DNA from: Stentor roeselii
Taxonomy: Eukaryota; Ciliophora; Heterotrichea; Heterotrichida; Stentoridae
DNA length: 64,000 nucleotides
Direction of reading: 5' to 3'
Assembly: GCA_006503475.1 (NCBI GenBank)
Contig: RSEH01000102.1
Coordinates: 89,444 to 153,443, forward strand
Both the position numbers and the translations under genes were made by a program. Of this stretch, positions 60,374 through 64,000 are shown one piece after another. The notes beneath the pieces were generated by a model. It was not told the origin of the DNA. It saw nothing but the letters and a program-made list of their open reading frames with translations, and searched no databases. Numbering within the stretch: position 1 is the stretch's first letter; each line of letters starts with the position of its first letter.

Positions 60374-61183
60374 TATTAGAAGAATGGAAAGGATTGTTGA
60401 GGTTTATTTAGATCTTATACAGTCTACAACAAGTAAATTACGAATCGATATTCAAGGTCTATAGACAAACTTTATATTTGTCACCTCAAGCAAGCATTTA
60501 GACGGCATCTTCTCTTAAAAACAGATAAAATTTTCTTAGTTTTCATTTTTAATTCGATTAAGTGATTGAATACTTCAGGAATTTCACTAAGAGATATTTT
60601 AGATAATGACCTTGAACCACTATTTTGATATTAAGACTCAGAAGTATTTATCTTCAGTTGTAGATTTTGTTTCTATCGAAAAAAATTAAGGAGCTTTTAT
60701 TACTTTAATGAAATTTGGAGATGAAATAAGGCTCGAATTAATAATTTTAGTTTTATTAAGTACTACTATAATCTAAATGAAAGGTATATTAAGTAAATTA
60801 TCCTTTGCTATTTTTTAAAAATTTTTTATATTTTTCCAAACAATCTTTCAGTAAAATAGCTCTTCTTTGGAAAGAAACATAAGAAAAAACTGAAAACTTC
60901 ATTTGAGAAATTGAAAGGGTGGAGGTGAAAATAGTAAAGCGAATTGTTTTATTTTTAATTTTATGCTTTCAGATAAGATTGAATAGAATTAAAGATTATG
61001 AATAGAAAATTATAGTCTTTCTTAGTTTAAGTTAAGTGTTTTAGATCAATATTAAGGATTATTTTTTATATTGATTAATAATCCAATAGCATAAACTCTC
61101 GAAGCCCTTTCAATCCTATTCACTCTCAATTAATTGAAATTACTTCAGACTAAGTAAATCTTATATTTTGGATATTATTATAA
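60374..61183. other. Divergent intergenic region, AT-rich
   Basis: No open frame of note, repeat or RNA was seen. It lies between the divergent dipeptidase and serine-protease genes. Confidence 0.5.
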
Positions 61184-62248
61184 ATGTCTGATTGTATCTT
61201 ATTCAATCTTAGCTCATATAAAATGACTGAAATCGTATTTGCTGATAGTTCTGGAGCATATCCTCAGACGAAACAATTTGATCAAGACTTAAAATTCTCA
61301 GGATATGCAATCGGGTACTTTGTAATGAAATCTGGTGAAAAAGGAGGCACAGGATTTATTGTAAAGATAATTTCTTCAGATTCAGCTCTTGTTCTTACAA
61401 CCGCTCACGTGTTCTTTAATCAGTTTAAGTATGAACACGCTCAAGCAGATTTTATTATAGGAGGAGAGGCTTACCTTGCAGAGCCTATCAGGACATCATT
61501 GATATGGGATAATCTAGACTATGCGCCGATCGATCCTATATCCAAGGAGCAGACTAGTGTTCCAGAGGATTGGACGCTTTGTCTCATTAAAAAGAAACCA
61601 GGAATGCACTACTCATGTAAAATTATATCACTTACATTATCAGATCAACTTTCGCCGTTCTCACCTGGCCAAAGAGTTCACTTGATTGGATATCCTAAAA
61701 CATTTAGTCAAAATGATCTTAATTACATATCTCCAGAAGCTGATCCATCGAAATATGATGAAATTTTAGGTTCATTGTGCCTGGCGAATACAATAATCGA
61801 TTCAAAAGGTAGAATTAATGAAGATGGAGAAATGATTGCCATATCTTGCATATCCGCGAATGGAATGTCTGGGAGTCCATTGATTGTTAAAGAGAGAGGA
61901 AGATATATAGTTATTGGAATACTTCATGGAGGTCCTGCTTCTAGAATCCATAATTTAGTTGCCAGGGTATTGTCTAACAGTGCTCAACCCTTCTCCTACA
62001 ATATAAAATTACTATCAGATTACCTTTTATTGAAAGAAAGTCAATACATAATTGATGCACATAAGGAGGATTTAAATGCTATCATTGGTTATCTTAACTC
62101 CCTGAAAGGGCTGACTAAAATGAATCGAGAATTTTTTATGATTATCTATAAAATGGCATATCAAATAGAAATTGAAACTGGAAGTCAACTTAAATACAAC
62201 CTGGCTGTACCTTTAAGAAACATTTACCCAGAAATTTTAAGATTTTAG
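61184..62248 (+). CDS. Trypsin-like (S1-fold) serine protease, cytosolic type
   Basis: The 354-aa protein has the catalytic His in LVLTTAHVF (His75), the probable Asp in VPEDWTLCLI (Asp129) and the Ser in NGMSGSPLI (Ser229). It thus retains an ordered H-D-S triad with a GxSGSP loop like S1B/HtrA-type enzymes. No signal peptide is present; a second in-frame Met (residue 14) is an alternative start. The C-terminal 90 residues are helical with no PDZ domain. Substrate is unknown. Codons are AT-rich. Confidence 0.83.
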   Translation: MSDCILFNLSSYKMTEIVFADSSGAYPQTKQFDQDLKFSGYAIGYFVMKSGEKGGTGFIVKIISSDSALVLTTAHVFFNQFKYEHAQADFIIGGEAYLAEPIRTSLIWDNLDYAPIDPISKEQTSVPEDWTLCLIKKKPGMHYSCKIISLTLSDQLSPFSPGQRVHLIGYPKTFSQNDLNYISPEADPSKYDEILGSLCLANTIIDSKGRINEDGEMIAISCISANGMSGSPLIVKERGRYIVIGILHGGPASRIHNLVARVLSNSAQPFSYNIKLLSDYLLLKESQYIIDAHKEDLNAIIGYLNSLKGLTKMNREFFMIIYKMAYQIEIETGSQLKYNLAVPLRNIYPEILRF

Positions 62249-62724
62249 TAGTTAATTAATAGATTTTCATTTTTTCGTAAGTTCCTATAATAGATGATCT
62301 TAATATATATATTACTTTTTCAAATATCATATTATATTTTACTTGCCACAAATTTGATAGTAAACTGTTTACTTCACTATATCGCTCTTATAATTTTAAA
62401 AGATATTTCTTTAAATCAGTCAAATTTTTTTAGTTCGCATATGTTATTTTCTTGTTAATTATAGAAATTAAGAGAGCTCTTAAACTTCTGCACTAAAAAA
62501 AGGTTTGGAAACAAAAAAAGAATCAATAACTACTATTTTTTATTATACATTGAAGCTAAGTCATTACCGAAGTTAAGTTTAATCAAGGTGTTTCCAGTTA
62601 ACGACCCTGATGCTTGTTTTGACCTTTGCAAATGTTTTATTGAATTTAAATCTTGATTTAAAGAGGCCAAATCAAGTTTATAGTTTATGGAAACTCATAT
62701 AAACTAAAAATTTTATCGAAAGAA
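62249..62724. other. Intergenic region, AT-rich
   Basis: No open frame or repeat was recognised between the protease and the light-chain gene. Confidence 0.45.
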
Positions 62725-63023
62725 ATGAACTGGGATATTAAGTCTAACTTTCCGATAGATCCAATATCAGGTATACAATTGATAAAGTCATAAAGGTGCT
62801 TAAAGCCTTGATTTCCAGTGGAACTTACAATGTCAAGCAGGTTAATCCTGTTTGCAACGATATTCACAAGAAGTTCAAAAAGATTCAGATGAAGCCTCAA
62901 GAGTCCTGGGTAGTTGTCATGGCTGCTGGAATTATGCCTAGTGAAAAAGAAGTCGATCATCATAAACTTGCCTTTGCACTTGGAAAGCACTCTAGTGCAT
63001 CATTTTACGTAAGAGATAAATAA
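62725..63023 (+). CDS. Divergent LC8-type dynein light chain, two exons
   Basis: Exon 62725-62770 and exon 62788-63023 join across a 17-nt GT...AG intron to give 93 aa, close to the 89 aa of LC8. The C-terminal half aligns with LC8: IHKKFKKIQMKPQESWVVVMAAG against [22 protein letters not shown], with the Trp conserved, and KLAFALGKHSSASFYV against FIYFYLGQVAILLF. LC8 dimers bind dynein and many other partners. The match is weak at the N-terminus and the intron length is unusual, so both assignments are tentative. T/G-rich sequence right after the stop resembles the 3' flanks of other genes. Confidence 0.5.
62771..62787 (+). other. Putative 17-nt intron
   Basis: GTATACAATTGATAAAG, phase 1. 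It is the only short GT...AG interval found that links an ATG to the light-chain frame. Confidence 0.4.
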
Positions 63024-64000
63024 TTCTTAGTTAGAATTAAGGGTTTTTAGTTTGGGTAATTGAATGGGTTTAAATTAGTTTAGATAATATTTTGATTAAA
63101 TAGTGAAAAATTGTGATGATTTTTTGATTACTGCTAAATTATTTGATTAATATTTCCTGAATTTCCTTTGGCACAAGATACTTCATCCTGAAATACAACA
63201 AATTTACTTTATATAATATGAATAATATCAATTCATACATTTACAAGATATTTTTATTTTTCGATTGTGAATCATTGAAACAATGAGACATAGTAGGAAG
63301 AACTAGAAATATAAATCATGAAAGATGAATTTTGGAGATTCCAAAGAAGTAAATAATTTTTATTTCACATTTGACATGGATGAAGAAAGTAGTAATTTGT
63401 TTTATTTATCTATAATACAAAAAAAATCATAAACATTTACTTAGAATTAGTTATTAGATGGGTTAATAATATTTTGAAAATTTCTTCGTTGAGTTGTAAA
63501 TGAGGAGCATCATTGACCTGTTTAAGTGTCTTCATTCGCTTTTTCGGCTTGGAATTAGATTTTATTTTCGTTAACTTGTTCTTGAAACTTATCTTCTATT
63601 TCTTGTCTGGTAAACCGCTTCGAATAAATTGATCCCTAACACAATTTCTATAAGCATTAAAAAACATTTCCAGGCAGTACTCTCAAAGCATCTTTAATAA
63701 TTCCTATAATAACCTAATTCCATCCCTCATCAAACAGCCTAAGGAACAATATCATAAAAGGCACCTTAATAGAGAGTTTTGCCAGGCATTAGTAACCAAA
63801 AAATCTCAGAACTAGACTTGTCTTAACCAGATCGAATAAGTACACTTCGAAAACTTTCCTATTTCCTGCTCGGTATCTACGTCTACAGAGATCTAACAGA
63901 ACTAAACCTATTACACAAGCATCAGCATACAAGACTTTCGAAACAAGGATAAAACAAAACTACCTTGAGCATCGAAAACTCAAAGTCAAAAACCTTCCGG
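63024..64000. other. Intergenic region, then coding-like sequence at the edge with unresolved structure
   Basis: Up to about 63430 the sequence is T/G- then AT-rich and empty. From about 63430 base composition becomes mixed and coding-like. On the minus strand a 57-codon frame ends at a TAA near 63440. On the plus strand, different frames are open at about 63650-63800, 63790-63960 and up to the edge. No homology and no 15-nt intron set was found that joins them. A gene crossing the window end is likely but its strand is undecided. Confidence 0.35.

Noticed and set aside
63481-63800. Minus-strand frame that becomes longer if TAA and TAG are read as Gln (ciliate code 6)
   Set aside because: All conserved genes in the window end at TAA, TAG or TGA as expected under the standard code, so one region with a different code is unlikely. 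Other frames are equally open.
1-64000. tRNA, rRNA, CRISPR arrays, insertion sequences or transposon genes
   Set aside because: No T-loop/anticodon-arm pattern, rRNA-like conserved block, spaced direct-repeat array, terminal inverted repeats or transposase/reverse-transcriptase motifs were recognised by eye. A covariance-model scan would be decisive for RNAs.

Overview
The window looks like macronuclear DNA of a heterotrich ciliate, most likely Stentor or a close relative. Three things point that way. First, nine spliced junctions can be read directly from protein continuity, and every one is a 15-nt GT...AG intron. Second, genes use the standard code: TAA, TAG and TGA all end conserved proteins at the expected length, and conserved genes never need TAA or TAG read as glutamine. 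Third, the sequence is AT-rich yet tightly packed, with many intergenic gaps under 60 bp and several under 15 bp. There are no operons, Shine-Dalgarno sites or bacterial mobile elements.

Layout. 0-5.7 kb: a zinc-finger protein at the edge, a divergent TsaD/Qri7-like protein, a coiled-coil protein with a C-terminal GAR (Gas2) microtubule-binding domain, and an unknown protein. 6.4-12.8 kb: an LRR protein, NFU1, VMP1, a membrane-anchored aspartic-protease-like protein with a degraded active site, a small BET-type bromodomain protein, and a PH-like/FYVE protein. 13.4-17.1 kb: a large WD40 protein fused to a six-helix cation channel. 18.0-23.3 kb: a MAPKKK, LRRC23, fumarylacetoacetase and an AGC kinase. 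23.7-27.6 kb: four minus-strand genes (F-x-P repeat protein, macrodomain protein, two unknowns). 28.2-31.6 kb: a kelch/ephrin-receptor-like membrane protein. 31.6-43.1 kb: a gene-poor, very AT-rich block with only three genes (thioredoxin-like/ZZ, WD40, 7TM receptor). 43.1-60.4 kb: a dense block with RRM-WW-RRM, DnaJ, a Dpy-30/GAF protein, coiled-coil proteins, NAXE, the kinesin-II subunit KAP3, a second MAPKKK, NAT9, a PH/permuted-papain protein, CWC27 and an M20 dipeptidase. 61.2-63.0 kb: a trypsin-like protease and a divergent LC8-type dynein light chain. The last 0.6 kb looks coding-like but could not be resolved.

How the genes fit together. Several are cilium or cytoskeleton components expected in a heavily ciliated cell: LRRC23 (radial spoke 3), a Dpy-30/GAF protein resembling radial spoke protein 2, KAP3 (intraflagellar transport motor), an LC8-like light chain, and a GAR coiled-coil protein. 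Signalling is represented by two MAPKKKs, an AGC kinase, a 7TM receptor and a WD40-channel. Housekeeping genes cover Fe-S assembly, NAD(P)HX repair, splicing, tyrosine catabolism and dipeptide turnover.

The least explained structure is compositional. Many genes switch abruptly between long blocks of C/A-rich and T/G-rich synonymous codons on the coding strand. Flanks tend to be C/A-rich upstream and T/G-rich downstream.
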